Positions 39,466-48,236 of a stretch of DNA of 64,000 nucleotides are shown piece by piece. Numbering within the stretch: the first letter of the stretch is position 1; each line of letters starts with the position of its first letter. A program made the position numbers and the translations under genes. The stretch is taken from contig CANQKM010000002.1 in the NCBI GenBank assembly GCA_947624485.1, positions 62,001 through 126,000 on the forward strand. Direction: 5' to 3'. The notes beneath the pieces were generated by a model. It ran no database searches. It saw only the letters and a list, made by a program, of their open reading frames with translations, and was not told the origin of the DNA. The DNA comes from an uncultured Clostridia bacterium (GTDB lineage Bacteria > Bacillota > Clostridia > UBA1381).

Positions 39466-40551
39466 ATGGCTGAAAATGAGGAAAAGCTGAATATCGGCGC
39501 GGACACAAATGACGCCGACGCTGCCGAAACCGGAGTAACCGCGGAAGCCGAAACAGCGGCGGAAGCTGAAGCGGCTTCAGAAGCCGCAGCCGCACCCGAA
39601 GAGGAAACGGAGACTGCGCCCGACACGGAAAGCGCTGCGGACGTTGAGACCGCGCGCCGCAGACGCAGGTTTGCTCTTAGGGACAGAAGCAAAGGCAAGG
39701 ACGGCAAAAAAAGCAAAAAAGCGAAAGTACTCACCGCTGTACTGCTTGCAGTCGCCGTGCTTTTGGGAGCGGTAGGGATTTCCGCGATTATAGACAGCAA
39801 CAGACTTGAAAAGACGTTCTATCAGGTGAAATCGAACAAGGTGACGGACAATATACGCATCGTATGCCTTTCGGATATGCACCTTAAGGAATTCGGCAAG
39901 GACAACGAAAATCTCATACATGAGGTTGACAAATTAAGTCCCGACATAATCGCGCTTGTCGGCGACATGAACATGGAAAACAAGCCCGATAAGTACGACG
40001 CGGTTATAAATCTCTGCGTAAAGCTCAACGAAATCGCGCCCGTATACTATTCGCTCGGCAACCATGAAATAGACGCGATGCTGTTCCGCGGCTCGAACAT
40101 ATACAAGGACGTAAAAAAAGCCGGCATAAAGATAATGAACAACGAGACGGAGACCGTCACCATAGGCGGCACGGATATAGACATAATCGGACTTACGCAG
40201 AATCCGACGGAGTTTGAGGAATACGGCAAGGCGTTTTTCGACAAGGCGATGAGCGCGACGGATAACTTTAAGCTTGTGCTTAATCACTATCCCGAGCAGT
40301 TTTTCGGCACGCTCGACGACTACAACATAGACCTTGCGCTCGCGGGACATGCGCACGGCGGACAGGTAAGGCTGCCGTGGATAGGCGGAATGTACGCCGC
40401 CGACCAGGGATTTTTCCCGAAGCTCTGCGACGGCTACCACGAGATTGGCAACAGCCGTCTGTTGATCACGAGAGGTCTGGGTAAATCGGGACTTTGTCCG
40501 AGAATATTCAACAAACCCGAAATTATGGTTGTTGACATAGGTTGGTACTAA
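39466..40551 (+). CDS. Membrane-anchored metallophosphoesterase (YkuE-like)
   Basis: 361 residues. An acidic, Ala/Glu-rich cytoplasmic N-terminus (1-75) precedes a membrane helix (VLTAVLLAVAVLLGAVGISA), then a calcineurin-type phosphoesterase: LSDMHLKE, ALVGDMNMEN, SLGNHEIDA and LAGHAHGGQVRLP supply the D-x-H, G-D, G-N-H and G-H-x-H metal ligands. The catalytic part is outside the membrane. In the YkuE family it may hydrolyse phosphodiesters such as lipid-linked precursors. It lies inside the polysaccharide cluster, so a housekeeping role in undecaprenyl or lipid phosphate turnover is plausible. Confidence 0.88.
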   Translation: MAENEEKLNIGADTNDADAAETGVTAEAETAAEAEAASEAAAAPEEETETAPDTESAADVETARRRRRFALRDRSKGKDGKKSKKAKVLTAVLLAVAVLLGAVGISAIIDSNRLEKTFYQVKSNKVTDNIRIVCLSDMHLKEFGKDNENLIHEVDKLSPDIIALVGDMNMENKPDKYDAVINLCVKLNEIAPVYYSLGNHEIDAMLFRGSNIYKDVKKAGIKIMNNETETVTIGGTDIDIIGLTQNPTEFEEYGKAFFDKAMSATDNFKLVLNHYPEQFFGTLDDYNIDLALAGHAHGGQVRLPWIGGMYAADQGFFPKLCDGYHEIGNSRLLITRGLGKSGLCPRIFNKPEIMVVDIGWY

Positions 40552-40585
40552 TTCGGCGCTGCGGCAGATATAAGGAAATAGCAAT

Positions 40586-41245
40586 ATGATAAAAGAAGCG
40601 GCTGAAGACATCAAAATCAGAATAACGGACGAGGATCTTCACAAGCCGATGTACGAGTGTGTGAAGCGTATTTTGGATGTGTTTTTCTCGTTTGTCGCGC
40701 TGATCGTGCTGTCGCCGCTTTTTCTCGTTACCGCGATAGCCGTCAAAACCGACGGCGGCAGCGTGTTTTACGCGCAGACGCGGCAGGGCAAAAACAACAA
40801 GCCGTTTAAAATGTATAAATTTAGGAGCATGTGTCCGGACGCGGAGAAAATAAAGTCGGAGCTTATGCACCTAAACGAAATGGACGGGCCTGTGTTCAAG
40901 ATAAAGGACGATCCGCGTATCACCAAGGCGGGCAAATTCATAAGAAAGTACAGCATAGACGAACTTCCGCAGCTTATAAATATCCTAAAGGGCGACATGA
41001 GTATCGTAGGCCCACGTCCGCCGCTGCCGGAGGAGGTGGAGCAGTACAGCGAGTACCAAATGCAGCGGCTTCTCGTAAAGCCGGGACTGACGTGCTTCTG
41101 GCAGGCGTACGGCAGAAGCCAGCTCTCGTTTGAAGACTGGATGGATATGGATATGAAGTACATACAGCGCCGCTCTCTGAAGCTCGACGCGTGGCTTATA
41201 ATAAAGACAGTTTTCGCCGTACTTTTCACACGCGGCGCATATTAA
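40586..41245 (+). CDS. Priming sugar-phosphate transferase (undecaprenyl-phosphate)
   Basis: 219 residues, bacterial sugar transferase family (WbaP/WcaJ catalytic domain type). After a short N-terminus, VKRILDVFFSFVALIVLSPL is the re-entrant membrane helix; KMYKFRSMCPDAEKIK, SIDELPQLINILKGDMSIVG, PRPPLPEEVEQYSEYQ and KPGLTCFWQAYGRS are the conserved catalytic blocks. It transfers a sugar-1-phosphate to undecaprenyl phosphate, the first step of polymer assembly. It is the last gene of the cluster and is followed by a strong terminator. Confidence 0.92.
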   Translation: MIKEAAEDIKIRITDEDLHKPMYECVKRILDVFFSFVALIVLSPLFLVTAIAVKTDGGSVFYAQTRQGKNNKPFKMYKFRSMCPDAEKIKSELMHLNEMDGPVFKIKDDPRITKAGKFIRKYSIDELPQLINILKGDMSIVGPRPPLPEEVEQYSEYQMQRLLVKPGLTCFWQAYGRSQLSFEDWMDMDMKYIQRRSLKLDAWLIIKTVFAVLFTRGAY

Positions 41246-41274
41246 AAAACGTTCCGCATTGCGGAACGTTTTTT
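41244..41274. terminator. Bidirectional terminator between the sugar transferase and the MntR-like gene
   Basis: AAAAAACGTTCCGC pairs perfectly with GCGGAACGTTTTTT around ATT. Confidence 0.92.
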
Positions 41275-41643
41275 CTATTTCATATCCTTAAGCCGTTTTT
41301 TCAAAATATTAAATGTCTCGTCGCTTATAATATGCTCGATTTTGCAAGCGTCCTTTGACGCGGCGTCCTCGCTTACGCCTATCGCGATGAAATATTTTGT
41401 GAGGACTGTGTGCCTTTCATATATCTTTTCAGCCACCGCCTTGCCGGTGTCTGTAAGCAAAATCATGCCGTTGGGATCGAATGAAATGTAGCCGTTGTCC
41501 TTGAGCAGCGCGACGGCACGGCTTACGCTCGGCTTGGAAACGCCCATTTCGTTTGCAATATCTATTGAGCGCACGTATCCAAACTTGTTTTTCAAAATCA
41601 AAATAGTTTCGAGATACATTTCGCCCGACTCATGCAATTCCAT
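41275..41643 (-). CDS. MntR/DtxR-family metal-dependent regulator
   Basis: 122 residues. An N-terminal winged helix (YVRSIDIANEMGVSKPSVSR with LLTDTGKAVAEKIYERH) and the dimerisation/metal domain (ASKDACKIEHIISDETFN with E-H-I-I-S metal ligands) match MntR-type proteins. The C-terminal SH3-like domain of DtxR is absent, as in MntR. Such proteins repress manganese or iron uptake genes when metal is bound. No transporter gene is adjacent, so targets lie elsewhere. It has its own promoter. Confidence 0.88.
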   Translation of the reverse strand: MELHESGEMYLETILILKNKFGYVRSIDIANEMGVSKPSVSRAVALLKDNGYISFDPNGMILLTDTGKAVAEKIYERHTVLTKYFIAIGVSEDAASKDACKIEHIISDETFNILKKRLKDMK

Positions 41644-41676
41644 ACAAACAACCCCTTTGCTAACATTATTTACAAT

Positions 41677-41705
41677 ATTGTACCATAAAACAAAACTATT
41701 TTCAA
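41677..41705 (-). promoter_or_regulatory. Promoter of the MntR-like gene
   Basis: Minus strand: TTGAAA, 17-bp spacer, TACAAT. Confidence 0.6.
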
Positions 41706-41747
41706 GTCTTATTTGAACACGGCAGGAAACGCGGCTTGTAATTCATA

Positions 41748-41776
41748 TTGACAAACCGGCAAAGCTGTGATATAAT
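41748..41776 (+). promoter_or_regulatory. Perfect consensus promoter of the Rrf2 gene
   Basis: TTGACA, 17-bp spacer, TATAAT. A dyad-like TTCATAGTATACACGTGG follows and may be the autoregulatory operator. Confidence 0.75.
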
Positions 41777-41821
41777 TCATAGTATACACGTGGGAAAATA
41801 GTAAAAAGGGATGAAGTAAAC

Positions 41822-42262
41822 ATGAAAATATCCACAAAAGGAAGGTACGCGCTGCGGCTGATGCTCGACATCGCGCTGCACGGAGCAGACGGAAACGTGT
41901 CGATACGCGACATAGCCGTGCGCGAGGACATTTCGGTAAAATATCTTGAACAGATAGTGAGTATGCTTGTGCGCGTCGGGTATCTGCGGAGCGTGCGCGG
42001 CGCGCAGGGCGGTTACAGACTGGCGAAAAAAACGTCGGAGTACACCGTCGGCGACATACTGCGCATAACGGAGGGCTCGCTCGCGCCCGTGGCGTGCCTT
42101 GACGACGAGGTGAACGAGTGCCCGCGCGAAACAGCCTGCCCGACGATTGGGCTGTGGAAGGGCTTATACAAGGTGATCAACGATTACCTCGACAACATAA
42201 CGCTTGAGGATCTCGTAAACAAGGGATTACAGGAAAGCGGCTCACTGGATTTCTGCATATGA
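41822..42262 (+). CDS. Rrf2/IscR-family regulator
   Basis: 146 residues. MKISTKGRYALRLMLDIALH and IRDIAVREDISVKYLEQIVS, then GYLRSVRGAQGGYRLAK, are the winged helix of Rrf2 proteins. Three cysteines in ACLDDEVNECPRETACPTIG are placed as in IscR/CymR-like proteins that carry an Fe-S cluster. It probably senses cluster or cysteine status. Monocistronic between its own promoter and a terminator; no isc/suf genes are next to it in this window. Confidence 0.9.
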   Translation: MKISTKGRYALRLMLDIALHGADGNVSIRDIAVREDISVKYLEQIVSMLVRVGYLRSVRGAQGGYRLAKKTSEYTVGDILRITEGSLAPVACLDDEVNECPRETACPTIGLWKGLYKVINDYLDNITLEDLVNKGLQESGSLDFCI

Positions 42263-42288
42263 AAAAAGACTGTGAAAACAGTCTTTTT
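42262..42288. terminator. Terminator after the Rrf2 gene
   Basis: GACTGT pairs with ACAGTC around GAAA, flanked by A and T runs. It also serves the convergent minus-strand gene. Confidence 0.88.
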
Positions 42289-42289
42289 C

Positions 42290-43297
42290 TTACTTATTCA
42301 CGACCTCGCCTATGTTGTTTATCTGAATCGAGATAGTGCCGTCGTCGTTGTTTATAAACTCGATGTAATCCTTGTTGCTGTAATACTCCGCGGGGAACGT
42401 TATCTCCACGCCTATATCGGTGACGATTTTAACGTCCTTCGACAGCCGCTTTGTGACGTAGCGGTTCACCTCCACCTTTTCCGGCACCTGCGCCTTTTCG
42501 AGCTTTTCCTTAAACTCCTCGCGCATACCCGGCAGACCGTCGAATATCTTTTCGGCGACCTTGTCGGTTTCGATATACTTGCTTTCGCCCTCCTCGACGC
42601 TTTCGGTTATATACTCCTTCATGCGTGACATCGTTTCGAGCGAGTCGCCGCCGTTTTCCTCCGTGACCTTTTTCGCAATCCTGCGCACCGCGTTCACCGA
42701 CTCGCGCGGCGAAATATCGTACACGCACTCCAAAAGCACGTCGGCTATAAGGTCAGTTTTCTCGCCGTCAATATTGCGGTTTCTGCCCTTGTACCGCACC
42801 GTCATGTCGGCAAGGTCGATAAACGCGCACTCGCTTATTTTCTGCGTCGTGGTAGGGAGTATGGCGTAGTGGTTTATGATAAGATTTTTGACTCTGCCGT
42901 CGTCCTGCGTGACCTGGTGCGTGTAACCCTGTTTATTTTCAAACCTCAGTATACCGAGCATTTCGCGCTCATCCACGGAAAACTCGCACACTATAACGTC
43001 AGCCGCGTCGGGCGCGTCGGACGAAGCTGCGCCGTCGTAGAGCCGCTTCGCCGCGAACTGCGAAAACGGTACAATATCGCGCGTCTTGAGATACTCTGTA
43101 ACCTCGTACTTGAATCCGCTGCTTTCGGTAAACTCACCCTTGCGGAGCGACGCGTCGTCAAAAACCTTCTCTATATGCTTCGATATAAAGCTGTTTATGC
43201 TTCCGTCCGAAACGTCAAGCTCCTCGTCGCTTAAAACACACACACCGCCAGTAGCGTCGAGTATATGTAAAATTGCCTTACTTAATGATGCTATCAT
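42290..43297 (-). CDS. Nucleoid-associated protein (NdpA/YejK-like)
   Basis: 335 residues of the 37-kDa nucleoid-associated protein family. The N-terminal domain contains SLSKAILHILDATGG and FSQFAAKRLYDG; the middle has MLGILRFENKQGYTHQ and NLIINHYAILPTTTQK, the conserved family core. C-terminal residues are beta-rich (VKIVTDIGVEITFPAEYYSN). Family members bind DNA in the nucleoid; the biochemical role is poorly known. It is divergent from the GH3 gene. Confidence 0.82.
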   Translation of the reverse strand: MIASLSKAILHILDATGGVCVLSDEELDVSDGSINSFISKHIEKVFDDASLRKGEFTESSGFKYEVTEYLKTRDIVPFSQFAAKRLYDGAASSDAPDAADVIVCEFSVDEREMLGILRFENKQGYTHQVTQDDGRVKNLIINHYAILPTTTQKISECAFIDLADMTVRYKGRNRNIDGEKTDLIADVLLECVYDISPRESVNAVRRIAKKVTEENGGDSLETMSRMKEYITESVEEGESKYIETDKVAEKIFDGLPGMREEFKEKLEKAQVPEKVEVNRYVTKRLSKDVKIVTDIGVEITFPAEYYSNKDYIEFINNDDGTISIQINNIGEVVNK

Positions 43298-43342
43298 TTT
43301 AATACCTCTCTTTCCCGACTATTTTACCACAAAAACAAATGA

Positions 43343-43371
43343 TTGACAAGCCGTAATTTGTTCAGTATAAT
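43343..43371 (+). promoter_or_regulatory. Perfect consensus promoter of the GH3 gene
   Basis: TTGACA, 17-bp spacer, TATAAT. Confidence 0.75.
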
Positions 43372-43412
43372 TTTATCGGAACGTAATTTGCGAATAAAGG
43401 TGTGGAACGGAA

Positions 43413-45539
43413 ATGAAAAAATACACGGATAAAACGTTGTCTCCGTCGGAGCGGGCGGAGGATTTGCTAAAGCGCATGACGCTTGAAGAAAAGGCGAGAC
43501 AGATGCTCCAGGTGAGTTATAACGCCCTAAACCCCGTCGATTACGAGCGGTACAAAAAGCGCGGCATAGGCTCGTTTTTGCACGCGCTGGGCAAGGAGAG
43601 GGACGACATACGCGAAAAGTCCGAAAAAACTCGTCTCGGCATACCGCCGCTGCTCGGCATAGACGCGATACACGGTCACGCGCTTCTAAACGGCGCGACG
43701 GTGTTCCCGTCACAGCTTGCGATATCGTGCAGCTTTAACCGCGCGCTGCTTTTTGAAATGGCGCGCGCGACGGCTCTCGAGGTCGCGGCGGACGGTCTTG
43801 ACTGGACGTTTTCACCCGTGCTTTGCATAGCGCGCGACCTACGATGGGGGCGCGTGAACGAGACGTTCGGCGAGGACAGCTATCTCGTCGGCGAGCTTGG
43901 CAAGGCTGTCATAACGGGCTACCAGTACGACGGCAATATTATAGCGTGCGCGAAGCATTACATAGCCTACGGCGAGGCGACCGGCGGACGCGACGCGTAC
44001 GACAGCCCCGTGACGGAGCGTAAGATACGCGAGGTATTTCTGCCGCCGTTTAAGAAGGCGGTCGAGGCGGGCTGCGGCTCGGTTATGACGGCTTACGGCT
44101 CGATCGACGCGCTGCCGCTCACCGCGAACAAGCGAATGCTCACGGAAATTCTGAAGGACGAGCTTGGCTTTGACGGCTTTATCGTGACCGACTGGGAGAA
44201 CGTGAAGAGCCTTGTACATAAACAGCGCGCCGCGAAGGATATAAAGGAGGCGTCGTACCTTGCGGTAGAGGCGGGCAACGACATGAGCATGAACACGCAC
44301 AGGTTTTACAAATATGTTCCGGAGCTTGTGCGCGGGGGCAAAATATCGAGGGAGCGCATCGACGACTCCGTAAGGCGCATATTAAAGGCAAAATTCCGCA
44401 TAGGACTGTTCGATAACAAGAAGCGTCCCGACAAGAGCGTCATAGGCTGCGAAAAGCACAGAAAATTAAACCTCGAAATCGCGCGCGAAAGCATGGTGCT
44501 GTTGAAAAATGACGGCGTGCTGCCGCTTAGCGATAAAGTAAAGAAAATAGCCGTAGTCGGACCGAACGCCGACAGCATCCGCGCGCAGTTCGGCGACTGG
44601 ACGTTTTTCTCGCATCCGCTGCCGAGCGCGATAGCGAAGCCGCGCGGCGAGTACCACACCGTTTTGGACGGCATGAGAGAGGTTTTCGGAAGCGATAAAA
44701 TTATATTTGAAAAGGGCTGCGACATATTCGGACGCGGCGGCGGCATAGAAAAAGCCGTTGACGCGGCAAAGCAAGCCGACGCTGTTGTATGCGTGATAGG
44801 CGACTGCCTCGCGCAGAACGGCGAGTACCGCGACAGGGCGAACATAGACCTCACCGAGCCGCAGACCGAGTTTGTAAGCCGTCTTTGCGATACGGGAAAG
44901 AAGGTAATCGCTGTGCTTGTAAACTGCAAGCCCTTGTGTATCGGTATGCTGAAAAAACGCTGCGCCGCGGTTATAGAAACGTTTAACGGCGGCGCAATGG
45001 GCGGACTTGCGGCTGCGGAGCTTATCGCCGGACGGTTTAATCCGAGCGGCAAACTGAGCATATCGTTCCCGCAGACGAGCGCCCAGACGCCGTGCTACTA
45101 CAACCACTACCACGGCTGGCACGGCGGTCAGTACGTGGACTTAAAAAAGGACAGCGTCTACACCTTCGGCGACGGCTTGTCCTACACCGAATACGCGTAC
45201 TCCAATCTGAAGCTTAGCAAAAAGACGGCGAGCAAAGACGACGTTATAGAGGTGTCGGTCGACGTTAAAAATAAGGGCGGCATGGACGGCAAGGAAACGG
45301 TCATGCTGTTCGTGAACGACGTCGTAAGCTCCGTACTCACGCCCGTAATTGAGCTTAAAGGCTTCCGCAAGGTGTTTATAAAGGCGGGCGAAACGAAGCG
45401 CGTGACGATAAAGCTCAGCATCGACGACCTCGCGGTTGTAAAAAGCGACTGCACGCGCGAGGTCGAAAGCGGCGATTTTGAAATCATGGTCGGCGCAAAC
45501 ACGCATACATATTTGAAAGGGATATTAAAAGTGAAATAG
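43413..45539 (+). CDS. GH3 family beta-glycosidase
   Basis: 708-residue three-domain GH3 enzyme. The barrel contains RLGIPPLLGIDAIHGHA, ACAKHYIAYGEATGGRD and the nucleophile motif GFIVTDWENV (Asp); the second domain begins at about residue 350 (SMVLLKNDGVLPLSDKVKKI) and contains GDCLAQNGEYRDR; a fibronectin III-like C-terminal domain (about 600-690) starts near LSKKTASKDDVIEVSVDVKN. No signal peptide, so it is cytosolic. It would cleave beta-glucosides or beta-xylosides. With the GH31 enzyme it suggests plant oligosaccharide use. Confidence 0.92.
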   Translation: MKKYTDKTLSPSERAEDLLKRMTLEEKARQMLQVSYNALNPVDYERYKKRGIGSFLHALGKERDDIREKSEKTRLGIPPLLGIDAIHGHALLNGATVFPSQLAISCSFNRALLFEMARATALEVAADGLDWTFSPVLCIARDLRWGRVNETFGEDSYLVGELGKAVITGYQYDGNIIACAKHYIAYGEATGGRDAYDSPVTERKIREVFLPPFKKAVEAGCGSVMTAYGSIDALPLTANKRMLTEILKDELGFDGFIVTDWENVKSLVHKQRAAKDIKEASYLAVEAGNDMSMNTHRFYKYVPELVRGGKISRERIDDSVRRILKAKFRIGLFDNKKRPDKSVIGCEKHRKLNLEIARESMVLLKNDGVLPLSDKVKKIAVVGPNADSIRAQFGDWTFFSHPLPSAIAKPRGEYHTVLDGMREVFGSDKIIFEKGCDIFGRGGGIEKAVDAAKQADAVVCVIGDCLAQNGEYRDRANIDLTEPQTEFVSRLCDTGKKVIAVLVNCKPLCIGMLKKRCAAVIETFNGGAMGGLAAAELIAGRFNPSGKLSISFPQTSAQTPCYYNHYHGWHGGQYVDLKKDSVYTFGDGLSYTEYAYSNLKLSKKTASKDDVIEVSVDVKNKGGMDGKETVMLFVNDVVSSVLTPVIELKGFRKVFIKAGETKRVTIKLSIDDLAVVKSDCTREVESGDFEIMVGANTHTYLKGILKVK

Positions 45540-45557
45540 GTAAACGGTGCCTTAACT

Positions 45558-45633
45558 CCGTAGGGGCGACCCTTGCGGTCGCCCGCCATGAACATATTTA
45601 AAAAACGGGCGACCGCAAGGGTCGCCCCTACGG
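45558..45633. repeat. Perfect 28-bp inverted repeat (REP/MITE-like)
   Basis: Positions 45558-45585 and 45606-45633 are exact reverse complements around a 20-base loop. The arm contains GGGGCGACCCTTGCGGTCGC, itself partly palindromic. A related element, GGGACG/CGTCCC, lies at 45661-45682. Repeats of this GC-rich type are dispersed between genes in many bacteria. As RNA it would be a very stable hairpin that ends or protects the GH3 transcript. Confidence 0.85.
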
Positions 45634-45693
45634 TATGCGCTTTTTATAATCACAATGTAGGGGACGGCGCCCACGACGTCCCTCTTTGCTAAT

Positions 45694-46455
45694 TCATTTC
45701 CTCTTCACCATAACCGCCGCGCACAAAATAACCCCGACCGCGCCCGCGCCGCACGTAAGCAGCAGCAATGGCAGCAGCGCGCCCTCGCGCCTTTCGGTCT
45801 GCTCATCGGACTGCGTTTCACCCGTATCAATCCGCGGCACATACGACATAAGCGTTTCCCTGTCGGGCGGACTTTGCCCCATACCGAGCCTTAAAAGCGT
45901 ATACGTACCGTCCTCACGTTCGAGCAGCACGGCGTAGCTTTTTTCGGCTGTACGCGCGCCGCCCTCGGTGTAAACGTCGCTGAAATTCACAAGGAACACA
46001 CCGCCGCCGAGATGCTCCGCGCCGTCTATACTCGTTATCTCGGTGGAAAAATACGTGTTAAATCCGCCGGTATAGAGGTAGTATCCGTTATTAAAGCAGA
46101 ACCCGCGCTCCGTGAGGTCGCTTATCGGCGGTTTTTCGGGCGTAATACCAAGCACATTCTCCATAACGTAATCCATAAACTCACCGCTCACGAGCGAGAT
46201 TTTGTTGTACCTAAGCGTGCTGCTCTCACCCTCCTTCGGATCGATATCGGTAAGTATGCGGAAATTTTCATGCGTATACAGCGCGTAACGAAAAATTTTA
46301 TCGTAATCGTAATTTTTTATATCAAACTCCGCAATATCGGCGCAAGCCGCGACTGTCGCCCTCACGGCTGCCATGTCGCGCGGCCCGGCGTTATCGGCGT
46401 AAGCCGTCGGCACGGCAAGCGCGAGATATATCGCTGCCAAAATTATCTTTTTCAT
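45694..46455 (-). CDS. Exported, C-terminally membrane-anchored protein of unknown function
   Basis: 253 residues. A signal peptide (KKIILAAIYLALAVPTAYA, cleaved near residue 21), an extracellular beta-rich domain (GGFNTYFSTEITSIDGAEHL; GGGVFLVNFSDVYTEGG) and a C-terminal membrane helix LLPLLLLTCGAGAVGVILCA with a basic end, preceded by a Thr/Glu/Gln-rich spacer. The architecture is that of a cell-surface protein. No family recognised. Confidence 0.7.
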   Translation of the reverse strand: MKKIILAAIYLALAVPTAYADNAGPRDMAAVRATVAACADIAEFDIKNYDYDKIFRYALYTHENFRILTDIDPKEGESSTLRYNKISLVSGEFMDYVMENVLGITPEKPPISDLTERGFCFNNGYYLYTGGFNTYFSTEITSIDGAEHLGGGVFLVNFSDVYTEGGARTAEKSYAVLLEREDGTYTLLRLGMGQSPPDRETLMSYVPRIDTGETQSDEQTERREGALLPLLLLTCGAGAVGVILCAAVMVKRK

Positions 46456-46624
46456 CTTGTTCCCTCCGTCGGTTCAATAATTTTATGTTTCCCGAAAACG
46501 CCAAATGATTGTCTGTCAAATTATCGCGTGTGAAGTTATTTTTACAATAAGATAAAATTTCTGTAAAAAATATTAACCTTTGCGTAAAAGTGTGGTAGAA
46601 TAGAACGCGAATTTAAGGAGATGA

Positions 46625-47164
46625 ATGGCAATGAACAAGGATTTACAGGGAATACTCGTAACGGAGGACAAAATCCGCGAAACGGTAAGCGCGCTCGCGA
46701 AGCGCATAAACGCGGATTACGCGGGCAAAACGCTCATACTCATGATTATTTTGAAGGGCAGCGCGGTATTTTCGACCGACCTCATGCGTATGCTTGATAT
46801 GAACGTTTTGATCGATTTCATGCAGGTGTCGAGCTACGGCGCAGGCTCCGTGTCGGGCGAGCTTATTATAAAAAAGGACTGCGAAAACGACGTAAACGGC
46901 AGGGACGTGCTGATTATCGAGGACATAATCGACAGCGGAAACACTGTTGCCGCGATGCGCTCGCTTTTAGAGGAACGCGGCGCGAACGTCGAGATATGCG
47001 CGCTTCTGTCAAAGCCCGACAGGCGCGAAACGGAGGTAAGCGCGAAGTACATAGGCATGGAGATACCCGACGAGTTTGTTGTGGGCTACGGTCTCGACTA
47101 CGCCGAAAGGTACAGAAACCTCCCGTATGTGGGAATTTTGAAGAGGGAGGTCTACGAGAAATAA
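46625..47164 (+). CDS. hpt: Hypoxanthine phosphoribosyltransferase
   Basis: 179-residue purine salvage enzyme that makes IMP/GMP from hypoxanthine/guanine and PRPP. ILMIILKGSAVFSTDLMR carries the PPi-loop KG; FMQVSSYGAGSVSGEL is the flexible loop (SSYG); VLIIEDIIDSGNTVAAM is the PRPP-binding signature (E-D-I-I-D-S-G-N-T). YVVGYGLDYAERYRNLPYVG-like sequence closes the active site (here FVVGYGLDYAER). AAGGAG precedes ATGs at 46625 and 46631; either start is possible. A transporter gene follows 3 bases later. Confidence 0.95.
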   Translation: MAMNKDLQGILVTEDKIRETVSALAKRINADYAGKTLILMIILKGSAVFSTDLMRMLDMNVLIDFMQVSSYGAGSVSGELIIKKDCENDVNGRDVLIIEDIIDSGNTVAAMRSLLEERGANVEICALLSKPDRRETEVSAKYIGMEIPDEFVVGYGLDYAERYRNLPYVGILKREVYEK

Positions 47165-47167
47165 ACC

Positions 47168-48124
47168 ATGGCAGGATTTGAAACTATACTTTTAAGCATC
47201 GCAAAGCTCGCCGTTGCGATGCTTATCGGTTTTATATGCATTAAAACAAAATACATAACAAAGGAGCAGAACGACGGCATGTCGCGCATAGTCGTGCGCG
47301 TGACTCTGCCGCTTCTCATAATATCGTCGCTCACGAGCATGGACTTCGACTACAAAACGCTCATCACGTCGGCAAAGGTACTCATAGCCGCGCTCTGCAC
47401 CGAGACGCTTCTGTACGCGGTCGGCACGGTCATGATGAAGGCGAGCCGTCTCGAAAAGCCTAAGGCGGTAATGCTCCGCTGTATGATGTGCTTCGGAAAC
47501 GTCGTATTTATGGCGTTCCCGCTTATACAGGCGCTCTACGGCACGGAGGGACTTCTGTACGCCGCGGTGTACGAAATAGCGAACGACGGCTTTTTATGGA
47601 CGCTCGGCGTGTACGGCATACGCTCCGCCGACGCGGACGGCGGCAGGCAGAAAATAAGCGCGAACCTCAAACGCCTCGCCAACCCCGGAACGATCGCGTT
47701 CGTGATTGCGTTTATAATGATGGCGTTCCAAATCAAGATCCCCGGTATCGTCGGCGAGGTCGTAAGCGGCATAGGCTCGACTACGACGTACCTCTCGATG
47801 TTCTTTATCGGCGGCACGCTCGCAATGGTGGACTTCCGCCGCATATACAGGCGCGTCTGGCTTTACGTGCTTGTCGCGGTGAAGATGATACTGATACCGC
47901 TCGGACTTATATTCGTGCTAAAATGGCTGCACTTTGACAACGTTCCGGCCGCCGTCGTTGCGCTGCAGGCGGCAATGCCTACCTCGACAGTACTCGCGGT
48001 GCTTGCGAACGAGCATAAGGGCGACGTTATATACTGCGCGGAGGGCGTGTTTGTAAGCCACCTTCTGGGACTTTTAACTCTGCCGCTCGTGTACTGGCTT
48101 ATCGCCTTGGTTCAGGGAATATAA
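47168..48124 (+). CDS. AEC family transporter
   Basis: 318 residues with about ten membrane helices in two inverted halves: ILLSIAKLAVAMLIGFICIK begins the first, TIAFVIAFIMMAFQI begins the second. VRVTLPLLIISSL (conserved Pro) and QAAMPTSTVLAVLANEH in the last helices are characteristic of the auxin efflux carrier family, which moves small organic acids such as malate. Translation is probably coupled with hpt upstream. Substrate unknown. Confidence 0.88.
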   Translation: MAGFETILLSIAKLAVAMLIGFICIKTKYITKEQNDGMSRIVVRVTLPLLIISSLTSMDFDYKTLITSAKVLIAALCTETLLYAVGTVMMKASRLEKPKAVMLRCMMCFGNVVFMAFPLIQALYGTEGLLYAAVYEIANDGFLWTLGVYGIRSADADGGRQKISANLKRLANPGTIAFVIAFIMMAFQIKIPGIVGEVVSGIGSTTTYLSMFFIGGTLAMVDFRRIYRRVWLYVLVAVKMILIPLGLIFVLKWLHFDNVPAAVVALQAAMPTSTVLAVLANEHKGDVIYCAEGVFVSHLLGLLTLPLVYWLIALVQGI

Positions 48125-48141
48125 TTATATTGAAAAAGCTA

Positions 48142-48170
48142 TTGACTGCGCGGCGGAAATAATGTATAAT
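48142..48170 (+). promoter_or_regulatory. Promoter of the transglutaminase-like gene
   Basis: TTGACT, 17-bp spacer, TATAAT. Confidence 0.7.
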
Positions 48171-48236
48171 TATTATGTATACCCTGCGTATATATGCAAA
48201 TTTTAACTGGCATTACAGTAAACAGGAGGAACTTTT

